DNA from: Acholeplasmatales bacterium DTU056
GTDB taxonomy: Bacteria > Bacillota_I > Bacilli_A > ML615J-28 > CAG-698
DNA: 21,326 bases
Direction of reading: 5' to 3'
Assembly (NCBI GenBank): GCA_001512985.1
Contig: LFRX01000015.1
Coordinates: forward strand, 1 to 21,326
Positions within the stretch are counted from its first letter, which is position 1. Each line of letters starts with the position of its first letter. Below, piece by piece: positions 14,723 to 21,326 of this stretch. A program made the translations under genes and the position numbers. The notes under the pieces were generated by a model. It was given only the letters and a program-made list of their open reading frames with translations, made no database searches and was not told the DNA's origin.

Positions 14723-15301
14723 ATGATTAATAAAGTAATTTTGGTTGGTCGAATCACGCGTGACCCTGAACTAAAATATACTCCAAATGGGATAGCGTAT
14801 GTTCAATTCACTTTAGCGGTTAATCGTCCATTTGTAAATCGCGATGGTAACCGTGACACTGATTTTATTAATTGTACTGCTTGGCGTGGGCAAGCGGAAA
14901 ATTTGTCACGCTATATTCGTAAAGGGGCTTTATTAGGAGTAGAAGGTTCGCTTCAAGTAAATAGTTTTGATGATTCTCAAGGGATGCGTCGTATATCAAC
15001 AACAGTAGTTTGTGATACAGTGAGCTTTTTGGAACCGCGAGGAACACGCGAGCAAGGCGAACAATATCACGATTTTGCACAAACCCCTCCAACTAAAACA
15101 TCCGGCCCTATGTCATATGAACCTGATTATAATTATTGGACCAGCCAAAGTGAATCATTAGAAGACCCGTTTAGTCGAATAAATAGAGTAAATGATGTTC
15201 GACCTAGTGATTTTGAGAAAAAAACACCAAAACAAGAAGATAAAAAACCATTTGATGATGTTGGAGATTATGATATCTCTAACGATGATTTACCATTTTA
15301 A
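14723..15301 (+). CDS. ssb: Single-stranded DNA-binding protein
   Basis: A 192-residue SSB that coats single-stranded DNA in replication, recombination and repair, and recruits partners by its C-terminal tip. The OB fold spans about residues 1-105 (MINKVILVGRITRDPEL, then TDFINCTAWRGQAENLSRYIRKG). A polar, acidic linker follows. The tip is SNDDLPF, the classical DDxPF ending. The linker makes the protein somewhat longer than B. subtilis SsbA. The ATG at 14723 lies 7 bases after ttggaggg; the TTG directly before it is not needed. Its place between rpsF and rpsR is the standard Firmicutes order. Confidence 0.97.
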   Translation: MINKVILVGRITRDPELKYTPNGIAYVQFTLAVNRPFVNRDGNRDTDFINCTAWRGQAENLSRYIRKGALLGVEGSLQVNSFDDSQGMRRISTTVVCDTVSFLEPRGTREQGEQYHDFAQTPPTKTSGPMSYEPDYNYWTSQSESLEDPFSRINRVNDVRPSDFEKKTPKQEDKKPFDDVGDYDISNDDLPF

Positions 15302-15315
15302 AAGGAGGTATCAAT

Positions 15316-15537
15316 ATGGGTGGTTTTAGAAGACGCCGTAAAGTATGTTATTTTACCGAAAATAATATTCAAAAAATAGATTATAAAGATGTTGACTTAT
15401 TAAAAAAATTTATTTCTGATCGCGGTAAAATCTTACCTCGACGAGTCACTGGAACAAAAGCTATTTATCAACGTCAATTAGCGACTGCAATTAAACGTGC
15501 TCGTCATATGGCTTTACTACCATTTGTAAAAGAATAG
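15316..15537 (+). CDS. rpsR: 30S ribosomal protein S18
   Basis: A 73-residue basic protein with the S18 signature: RRRRKVCYF at the N-terminus, IDYKDVDLLKKFISDRGKILPRRVTGT in the middle and QRQLATAIKRARHMALLPFV at the end. It binds 16S rRNA with S6. A strong aaaaggaggt precedes the ATG, 14 bases after ssb. A terminator follows, closing the operon. Confidence 0.98.
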   Translation: MGGFRRRRKVCYFTENNIQKIDYKDVDLLKKFISDRGKILPRRVTGTKAIYQRQLATAIKRARHMALLPFVKE

Positions 15538-15547
15538 TTTTAACTTT

Positions 15548-15574
15548 AAACCATAGCATATTGCTATGGTTTTT
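15548..15574 (+). terminator. Terminator of the rpsF-ssb-rpsR operon
   Basis: A perfect 11-bp stem (15548-15558 with 15562-15572) with a 3-base loop whose 3' arm runs into a T5 tract. It separates the ribosomal operon from the gdpP-rplI promoter. Confidence 0.85.
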
Positions 15575-15588
15575 ATCATAACAAATAT

Positions 15589-15617
15589 TTTACATTTAAG
15601 GGTTTTTTTGTTATAAT
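15589..15617 (+). promoter_or_regulatory. Sigma-A promoter of gdpP-rplI-dnaB-prfA
   Basis: TTTACA (15589-15594), 17 bases, perfect TATAAT (15612-15617), with an extended TGT directly before the -10. This is the best promoter in the window and the only one seen before the 15654-20533 gene run. Confidence 0.85.
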
Positions 15618-15653
15618 TAATTAAGTCCTCTAAGTGAAAAAAAGGTGAATAAA

Positions 15654-18092
15654 ATGAGGTCTAAAATTAAGTATAATATTGTCTTTTTAGTTTTGTTTAT
15701 AATTACTAGTTTGATTATTTTAGCAAATTTTATATTCAAATTAAGTATTCATGAATATATTTTATATGTTTTAATTTTTATTTCATCAGCTTCTTTAGTT
15801 CATTCGATTAATTTAGCTATAAATTATAAAAGAAATCGCCATCTATTATGGCTTGAAGAACGTATTAAAATATGGGACGATATTGCTTATCGGGTAAATG
15901 TAGCTGGTGAAGAAGCTTTTTCCCAAATCCCAGTAGCAATGATTCTATTTAGTAACAATTATAAAATTGAATGGGCTAACAAATATGCTAAAAGTATTTT
16001 TATGAGTCCGCTTGTTGAAAAAGAGATTCAGTTTTTGAATCAAGATTTGTTAAGTAATTTACAAAAACGGATTGAAAAATTTGATCTTCAATTGTATGGT
16101 AGATATTTTGCTTGCGATGTTCGTTATGATTATCGCATCATTTATATGTTTGATAAAACTAAAGAAGTTGAAATTGAAAACAAATTAAAAAACCAAACCC
16201 TAGCAATTGGAATTATTAATATTGATAACCTTAATCAAGCATTAGCAGGTCTTGATGCTCAAGAACGTGCAATGCATATGAGTAATATTATCGGAATCAT
16301 TTCGGATTGGGCTGAAAAAAATGATGTTTATGTCCGTGGTTATAGTGAAGAAAGATTTTTATTATTAACAAACTACGAACACTTACAACAATTACGTAGT
16401 AATCAATTTAAAGTGATTGACGATATAAAACAATATAGTAATCAAGAAAATTTAAGAATTTCATTAAGTATTGGAATTGCTTGTGTAGATATTGATATGG
16501 TTCAATTAGTTGAATTAGCTGAGCAGCAATTAGATTTAGCATTAAGTCGTGGGGGCGACCAATGTGTCGTCTTAATTGATAAGCAAGTTTATTACTATGG
16601 GGCAAAATCAAATGCTGTTGAAACTCGTTCTAATGTTTCAGTTCGTTTTAATGCCCAAGAGATTAAAGACTTAATAATTAGTTCCTCTCAAGTATATATT
16701 ATGGGACATGTAGATATGGATGCTGATGCCTTTGGGGCCACCCTAGGACTAGCTAAAATTGTTACATCCTTAGGACGTACAGCTAAAATAATTTTTGATA
16801 GTAATTCACTAGATTCAACGGTCTCATTAATCTACCAACAAATCCAAACTCAACATACTGATATTTTAGAATATTTTATTAGTCCACGGGAAGCTTTACA
16901 AAAGGTTACGAATGAGACATTATTAATCATTGTTGATTGTCAAAATGAACAAATTTTATTAGAACCGAAAATTTATGCTAAAGCTAAAAAAATTGCTATT
17001 ATTGATCATCATCGCCGTAGTGTAGACTCCCTTCAAAAATATGATTTCATATATACTCTCCCTTCCGCAAGTTCCACTGTTGAACTAATTACGGAATTAA
17101 TTGAGTATATGGATGAAGAAATTAATATTTCTAAAAGCGTAGCTACATGGATGTTACTTGGGATTATGGTTGATACTAACAACTTAATATATCGCGTTAG
17201 TCCACAAACTTATCAAGTATTAGCTCGTTTAAATCAATATGGTGCTGATAATGCACAGGCAAAAGCATATTTACGTGAAGATTATGAAGATTATGTAAAA
17301 CGCACCGAAGCGTTAAATAATTTAGAGATTGTTGATGGTAGATATGGAATTGGACTATGCGAACAAGGAATATATTCTCGTCAATTTCTAGCTAAAACAG
17401 CAGATGCCATAGTTAACTTTAAAGATATTGAAGCCGGATTTGCTATTGGCTATATTGAAGAAGGCGTAGTTGGAATAAGTGCTAGAAGTTTAGGTAGTAT
17501 TAATGTGCAAGTCATTATGGAATCTCTTGGTGGAGGAGGACATTTTAATAATGCGGCAGCGCAGTTTACAAATGCTACTTTAGAAGAAGTTTATGATTTA
17601 TTGGTTGAAAATATTAAAAGGGTTGATAAAGGAGAAGATCAAACTATGAAAGTAATATTAATTAAAGATGTTAAAGGAAAAGGGAAAGTAGATGATGTAA
17701 TCGATGTTTCAACTGGTTATGCTAATTACTTGATTACTTCAAAACAAGCCATTGAAGCTACACCAGATAACTTAAAACAGTTAGAAAATAAATTACAAAA
17801 ACGTCAAAAAGAACAAGAAAAATTATTACAAGATATGCGTAACTTAAAAGAAATTGTAGAACAAAAGACGATAACAATTGCTGTCAAAGTTGGTAAAGAA
17901 GGAAAATTATTTGGATCAGTTAGTACTAAGCAGATTGTAGAAGAGTTTAAGGCTCAACATAATATCGACCTTGATAAAAGAAAAATAATATTTGACAAAG
18001 ATATTGATGCTTTAGGAACATATATAATTCCAATCCAATTACATAAAGACGTTGTTGCCAAATTAACTGTCCATGTAGTTGAGAAGGTTTAA
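15654..18092 (+). CDS. gdpP-rplI: GdpP cyclic-di-AMP phosphodiesterase fused in frame to ribosomal protein L9
   Basis: An 812-residue uninterrupted frame carrying two normally separate proteins. Residues 1-664 are GdpP (YybT), the membrane-bound phosphodiesterase that degrades cyclic-di-AMP. They comprise two membrane segments (about 8-28 and 32-54), a PAS-like domain (about 82-165), a degenerate GGDEF domain with SRGGDQ (about 180-305), the DHH domain and DHHA1. The DHH domain has His352, Asp356, Asp358, Asp428, DHH at 451-453 and Asp507; DHHA1 has GGGGH at 626-630. Residues 665-812 are a complete 148-residue L9. Start: ATG at 15654, 6 bases after aaaggtg; the GTG at 15645 belongs to that ribosome-binding site. 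In Bacillus yybT and rplI are adjacent, so loss of a stop codon explains the fusion. A separate L9 from an internal start is likely (next entry). dnaB follows after 2 bases. Confidence 0.92.
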   Translation: MRSKIKYNIVFLVLFIITSLIILANFIFKLSIHEYILYVLIFISSASLVHSINLAINYKRNRHLLWLEERIKIWDDIAYRVNVAGEEAFSQIPVAMILFSNNYKIEWANKYAKSIFMSPLVEKEIQFLNQDLLSNLQKRIEKFDLQLYGRYFACDVRYDYRIIYMFDKTKEVEIENKLKNQTLAIGIINIDNLNQALAGLDAQERAMHMSNIIGIISDWAEKNDVYVRGYSEERFLLLTNYEHLQQLRSNQFKVIDDIKQYSNQENLRISLSIGIACVDIDMVQLVELAEQQLDLALSRGGDQCVVLIDKQVYYYGAKSNAVETRSNVSVRFNAQEIKDLIISSSQVYIMGHVDMDADAFGATLGLAKIVTSLGRTAKIIFDSNSLDSTVSLIYQQIQTQHTDILEYFISPREALQKVTNETLLIIVDCQNEQILLEPKIYAKAKKIAIIDHHRRSVDSLQKYDFIYTLPSASSTVELITELIEYMDEEINISKSVATWMLLGIMVDTNNLIYRVSPQTYQVLARLNQYGADNAQAKAYLREDYEDYVKRTEALNNLEIVDGRYGIGLCEQGIYSRQFLAKTADAIVNFKDIEAGFAIGYIEEGVVGISARSLGSINVQVIMESLGGGGHFNNAAAQFTNATLEEVYDLLVENIKRVDKGEDQTMKVILIKDVKGKGKVDDVIDVSTGYANYLITSKQAIEATPDNLKQLENKLQKRQKEQEKLLQDMRNLKEIVEQKTITIAVKVGKEGKLFGSVSTKQIVEEFKAQHNIDLDKRKIIFDKDIDALGTYIIPIQLHKDVVAKLTVHVVEKV
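17646..18092 (+). CDS. rplI: 50S ribosomal protein L9, probable internal start within the gdpP frame
   Basis: Read from the ATG at 17646, the frame gives a 148-residue L9 of normal length. It begins MKVILIKDVKGKGKVDDV, the conserved 23S rRNA-binding N-terminal domain, followed by GYANYLI, a long charged connecting helix (about 45-75), and the C-terminal domain with GKEGKLFGSVS. An AAAGGAG (17628-17634) lies 11 bases before this ATG, somewhat far but usable. Ribosomes need L9 in one copy each and with a free N-terminal domain, so independent initiation is the simplest way to supply it. Whether the stop-less GdpP is cleaved, stays fused or is rarely made is unknown. Confidence 0.75.
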   Translation: MKVILIKDVKGKGKVDDVIDVSTGYANYLITSKQAIEATPDNLKQLENKLQKRQKEQEKLLQDMRNLKEIVEQKTITIAVKVGKEGKLFGSVSTKQIVEEFKAQHNIDLDKRKIIFDKDIDALGTYIIPIQLHKDVVAKLTVHVVEKV

Positions 18093-18094
18093 TT

Positions 18095-19453
18095 ATGCAA
18101 GAAGTCGTTAAACGAACTCCTAATAGTTATGAATCAGAAGTATATGTTTTAGGGTGTATCTTACTAGATGCTAGTATTGTTCCTGAAGTCATCAGTAAAC
18201 TGACTCCAGCGGATTTTTACTATGAACAACATCGCAATGTTATTATTGCGGTAAGAAATTTATATGATAATAACAAGACGATTGATGTTGCAACGGTTGC
18301 TGAGGAGTTAAAGAGATTAAACTTATTTGAAGCAGTTGGAGGAAATAAATATTTATTTGAATTATTAGATAGTGTTCCATCTACTGCTAACGTTAGTGTT
18401 TATATTGATATTATTAAAGAAAAAGCTCTTGAACGAGAATTATTAAATGTTACTAGAGAAATTGCCGATGATATATTAACTGGTAAATATAATTTCTCTG
18501 AATTATTAGATACTTCAGAAAAGAAAATTAATCAAGTATTAAATAAACGTCAAACTAGTAGTTTCTTAAAAATAGATTTAGCTGCTGATAAAGTATTTGA
18601 TATTATTGAAACAACCAAAGGCACTGAACATAATGTTACCGGTCTTGATACAGGATTTAAAAAATTAAATGAATTAACTTTTGGTTTGCAAAAAGGAGAA
18701 TTAATTATCATAGCCGCAAGACCAGGTGTTGGGAAATCAGCCTTTGCGTTAAATTTGGCTACTAATGCTTGTAGAATGGCTAAGGCACATGTCGCTTTTT
18801 TCTCGCTTGAAATGAGTATTGACCAATTAGTAATGCGTTTATTTAGTAGTCTATCTGGAGTTTCTCTAACAAAAATACGTAGTAGTAAGTTGAATAAAAC
18901 TGAAATGGCGATGTTACTTACTGCTAAGCAGGAATTATCAAAATTTAATTTGTATTTAGATGAATCAAATACAACTGATTTATCTGAAATTCGCGCAAAA
19001 TGTAAAAAATTAAAACGCGAAAGTGGATTAGATTTAGTTATTGTAGACTATTTACAATTACTTAATGTAACTAATTCGCGGGGAAACCGAACTGAAGAAG
19101 TTGGACAAATTTCGCGTGGGTTAAAGGTTTTAGCCCGAGAATTAGATGTTCCAGTCGTAGCTTTATCACAATTATCACGAGCAGTTGAATCACGTCAAGA
19201 TAAACGGCCAATTTTAGCTGACTTACGTGAATCAGGTAGTATTGAGCAAGATGCAGATATTGTTATTTTCTTATCACGTGAAACGCCAAAAGATGGTGAA
19301 TCACGTAAAACTTATGGAAGTAAAACTGAGATAATTATTGCGAAAAACCGCCAAGGAATGACTGATTCGTTCCATTTAATCTTTAGAGGTTCACATAGTA
19401 GTTTTGTAGATCAAGAAGAAACTAATTTACAAACTACAAATGTTAAGGAGTGA
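18095..19453 (+). CDS. dnaB: Replicative DNA helicase DnaB
   Basis: A 452-residue hexameric replicative helicase (named DnaC in B. subtilis). The N-terminal DnaB-N domain is about 10-115 (SYESEVYVLGCILLD, and LKRLNLFEAVGG), followed by a linker. The RecA-like ATPase domain runs from about 185, with Walker A in ARPGVGKSA (about 207-216), SLEMS, Walker B in DLVIVDYLQLL, and the late ALSQLSR, LRESGSIEQDAD and AKNRQG motifs. Length is normal and no intein is present. The ATG is 2 bases after the gdpP-rplI stop, with gagaaggt upstream, so it is part of that operon. The stop (TGA) overlaps the prfA ribosome-binding site. Confidence 0.97.
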   Translation: MQEVVKRTPNSYESEVYVLGCILLDASIVPEVISKLTPADFYYEQHRNVIIAVRNLYDNNKTIDVATVAEELKRLNLFEAVGGNKYLFELLDSVPSTANVSVYIDIIKEKALERELLNVTREIADDILTGKYNFSELLDTSEKKINQVLNKRQTSSFLKIDLAADKVFDIIETTKGTEHNVTGLDTGFKKLNELTFGLQKGELIIIAARPGVGKSAFALNLATNACRMAKAHVAFFSLEMSIDQLVMRLFSSLSGVSLTKIRSSKLNKTEMAMLLTAKQELSKFNLYLDESNTTDLSEIRAKCKKLKRESGLDLVIVDYLQLLNVTNSRGNRTEEVGQISRGLKVLARELDVPVVALSQLSRAVESRQDKRPILADLRESGSIEQDADIVIFLSRETPKDGESRKTYGSKTEIIIAKNRQGMTDSFHLIFRGSHSSFVDQEETNLQTTNVKE

Positions 19454-19459
19454 CATAAC

Positions 19460-20533
19460 TTGTTTGAAAGATTAGAATTGATTGAACAAAGATATGAAGA
19501 AATTAATGATTTATTACTAAAACCTGAAATTGCTAATGATATAAAAAAAATGACTGCTCTTTTAAAAGAGCACCGTCAACTTGAAGAAATTGTTACTAAG
19601 TATCGTAAATATAAAGAAAATCAAAATCAAATTCAAGAATTAAAAGAATTAGCCCATGATAAAGATCCTGAAATTTCTGAATTAGCTAAACAAGAATTAA
19701 AAGAGTTAGAAGATGAAAATGAAACATTAATTTATGAATTAAAAGTCCTACTTATTCCAAAAGATCCATTAGATGAACGAAATGTAATTGTAGAAATACG
19801 TGGTGCAGCTGGTGGAGATGAAGCAAATATATTTGCTGGGGACTTATTTAGAATGTATACGAAGTTTGCAGAATCGAAGGGCTGGAAAATCGAAGTTCAT
19901 GAAGCAATTGAAAGTGATGTCGGAGGATTTTCAGAAATATCATTCTCTGTATCTGGAGAGAATGTATACTCATTATTAAAATATGAATCAGGGGCTCATC
20001 GTGTTCAACGTGTGCCTGCCACAGAATCACAAGGAAGAATTCACACCTCAACTGCGACAGTATTGGTTATGCCAGAAGCCGAAGAAATTGATTTTGAATT
20101 AAATATGAACGATGTTCGAATTGACTATTTCTGTTCATCTGGACCAGGTGGGCAATCAGTAAATACAACGAAATCAGCGGTTCGTGTAACTCATATTCCT
20201 ACGGGAATTGTGGCTACTTGTCAAGATGGTAAAAGTCAACATGATAACAAAGCTTCAGCACTAAAAATTTTACGCACCAGAATTTTAGAACATATTCTTG
20301 CAGAACGTGCTGAAAAAGAAGGAAAAGAACGCTTAGCAAAAATTGGTCGTGGTGATCGCAGTGAAAAAATCCGTACCTACAATTACCCACAAAACCGAAT
20401 TACAGACCATCGTATTGGCTTTACTATCCAACAGCTAGACCGTGTGATGGAAGGAAAATTAGATCCAATTATTGACGCCTTAATTTTAGAAGATCAACGT
20501 CGTAAATTACTTGCACAAGAAAATAAAGAATAA
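19460..20533 (+). CDS. prfA: Peptide chain release factor 1
   Basis: A 357-residue class-I release factor that ends translation at UAA and UAG. The anticodon-like tripeptide PAT (186-188, in RVPATESQG) identifies RF1 and not RF2. The catalytic GGQ is at 230-232 in SSGPGGQSVN, followed by the usual THIPTG and CQDGKSQHDNK. The N-terminal domain is a long charged coiled coil (about 1-95). The start is a TTG at 19460, 7 bases after aaggagtg, which overlaps the dnaB stop. In many Firmicutes prmC, whose product methylates the GGQ Gln, follows prfA; here the next gene is an alanine racemase. Confidence 0.97.
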   Translation: MFERLELIEQRYEEINDLLLKPEIANDIKKMTALLKEHRQLEEIVTKYRKYKENQNQIQELKELAHDKDPEISELAKQELKELEDENETLIYELKVLLIPKDPLDERNVIVEIRGAAGGDEANIFAGDLFRMYTKFAESKGWKIEVHEAIESDVGGFSEISFSVSGENVYSLLKYESGAHRVQRVPATESQGRIHTSTATVLVMPEAEEIDFELNMNDVRIDYFCSSGPGGQSVNTTKSAVRVTHIPTGIVATCQDGKSQHDNKASALKILRTRILEHILAERAEKEGKERLAKIGRGDRSEKIRTYNYPQNRITDHRIGFTIQQLDRVMEGKLDPIIDALILEDQRRKLLAQENKE

Positions 20534-20553
20534 AATAGTTTTACTAATAATGG

Positions 20554-20599
20554 CACTCTTCTTATCATAATTATTAATGATAAGGGAGTGATTTCTTTT
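20554..20599 (+). promoter_or_regulatory. Hairpin holding the alr ribosome-binding site; possible prfA terminator
   Basis: A 14-bp stem with one bulged C and two T-G pairs (20554-20568 with 20577-20590), loop 20569-20576, then ATTTCTTTT. The 3' arm contains the whole alr ribosome-binding site AAGGGAGTG (20582-20590). The structure could end prfA transcripts, limit alr translation on read-through RNA, or both. No separate alr promoter is evident in the 64-base gap. Confidence 0.6.
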
Positions 20600-21326
20600 G
20601 TTAGTAATGGAAATAGATTTAAATAATTTAACTGATAACTATAATAAAATTAAAAGTAAGACAAATAAAGAAATTATTGCTGTGGTTAAGAATAATGCCT
20701 ATGGATTGGGATTGATTGAGATATCTAAAAAGTTAGTTTCGTTAGGCGTAAAAATGTTAGCCGTCAATGATATTATTGAAGCAGTAAAACTCCGTGAAAA
20801 TTTTATTTATAGTGACGTGTTAATATTAAACAGTCTTACTTTTGATGATTATAGTTATTTATATCGTTATGATAATATAGTTTTAAGTATTAATTCATTA
20901 GAAGATGCAATTAATTTAAATAAATATTATTATGGTCGCCCGTTACGTGTTCATATTCAAATCGATAGTGGTATGAATCGTTTGGGGATTAAATCCTGGG
21001 GTGAATATTTAGACACATTAAATATTGTTAAAAATAATGAAAAATTTCATTTGGAAGGAATTTATACACACTTTGTTTCAAGTAAAGATTCAATAATAAA
21101 TAATCAAATTTCATATTTTAAAAAACATCTTAATGAATACCACTATCGATATATTCATATAATGAATAGTTCAAGTATTGATAAATGCGATTTTGGAAAT
21201 TTAGTTCGTGTAGGTATTGCATTATATGGAGTTCTCCCTGATCATAAGCAAGTCGTAAAAATCAAAACAAAACCAATATGGATTAAAAAAATATACCCAA
21301 ACGAAACAATTGGCTATGAGCAAAAA
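20598..21326 (+). CDS. alr: Alanine racemase, 5' part (3' end outside window)
   Basis: The first 243 residues of a fold-type III PLP enzyme that makes D-alanine for peptidoglycan; full length is usually about 360-390. The frame stays open to the window end. AVVKNNAYGLG holds the PLP-binding Lys31; the usual motif is VVKANAYGHG. HIQIDSGMNRLGI holds the conserved Arg128, but Gln121 stands where a carbamylated Lys is usual (Lys129 of the Geobacillus enzyme). GIYTHF, MNSSS and RVGIALYG are typical. Tyr240, near the cut end, may be the catalytic Tyr of the VSYG motif, here followed by Glu in place of Gly. Start: TTG at 20598, 7 bases after ggagtg; the ATG at 20607 is a poorer alternative. It follows prfA after 64 bases. 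Confidence 0.85.
   Translation, partial: MLVMEIDLNNLTDNYNKIKSKTNKEIIAVVKNNAYGLGLIEISKKLVSLGVKMLAVNDIIEAVKLRENFIYSDVLILNSLTFDDYSYLYRYDNIVLSINSLEDAINLNKYYYGRPLRVHIQIDSGMNRLGIKSWGEYLDTLNIVKNNEKFHLEGIYTHFVSSKDSIINNQISYFKKHLNEYHYRYIHIMNSSSIDKCDFGNLVRVGIALYGVLPDHKQVVKIKTKPIWIKKIYPNETIGYEQK

Noticed and set aside
14868..15092. 74-residue minus-strand frame inside ssb
   Set aside because: It is antisense to the OB fold of a clear SSB, with no signals of its own.
16408..16611. 67-residue minus-strand frame inside gdpP
   Set aside because: It is antisense to the degenerate GGDEF domain and lacks start signals or similarity.
1..21326. A new defence, mobile or biosynthetic system
   Set aside because: Almost every sizeable frame belongs to a recognised housekeeping or sporulation family; the only loosely assigned proteins are the EIIB-like and CotO-like ones. 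No transposase, integrase, toxin-antitoxin pair, repeat array or unfamiliar gene cluster was seen.
1..21326. Mollicute code (TGA as Trp), suggested by AT richness
   Set aside because: TGA ends the DUF84 gene (10193-10195) and dnaB (19451-19453), and Trp is written TGG. Spore genes also argue against a mollicute.

Overview
The window reads as chromosomal backbone of an AT-rich, endospore-forming member of the Bacilli. Sporulation is shown by an SspI-type small acid-soluble spore protein, a CotY/CotZ/ExsY-type coat protein and a probable CotO-like partner. TGA is used as a stop (10193-10195, 19451-19453) and Trp is TGG, so the mollicute genetic code does not apply. The linked block rpsF-ssb-rpsR, gdpP, rplI, dnaB is typical of Firmicutes. 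A Turicibacter- or Haloplasma-like lineage is possible, but that placement is a guess from gene content and base composition.

Layout. 1-1865: the 3' end of coaX (type III pantothenate kinase) and mgtE (Mg2+ channel), closed by a hairpin. 1912-2810: a convergent spore-coat pair, a CotO-like acidic protein (+) and a CotZ-like Cys-rich protein (-). 2918-3718: uppP (-). 3881-6265: a membrane-anchored EIIB-like protein without the phosphorylatable Cys, then transketolase. 6304-6510: sspI (-), sharing a bidirectional terminator with tkt and a divergent promoter region with pepV. 6600-10743: a tight operon of pepV, trmB, an M42 aminopeptidase, a DUF84 NTPase and a DJ-1-family protein. 10792-11649: a patatin-like phospholipase with its own sporulation-like promoter. 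11768-14275: a P-type ATPase of the Exp7/CtpE type. 14320-15574: the rpsF-ssb-rpsR operon with a leader matching the S6:S18-binding element. 15589-20533: a gdpP-rplI in-frame fusion, dnaB and prfA, then the 5' part of an alanine racemase gene running off the window.

No mobile element, tRNA, rRNA, CRISPR array, defence locus or evidently new multigene system was found. Most genes are housekeeping genes with intact motifs. No gene-free stretch exceeds about 165 bases. The observations most worth checking are: the in-frame GdpP-L9 fusion with a probable internal L9 start; the degenerate EIIB-like membrane protein upstream of tkt; two genes whose ribosome-binding site lies in the 3' arm of a hairpin (CotO-like gene and alr); sporulation-type promoters before the CotO-like gene, the CotZ-like gene, sspI and, unexpectedly, the patatin gene; and an alanine racemase with Gln where the carbamylated Lys is expected.
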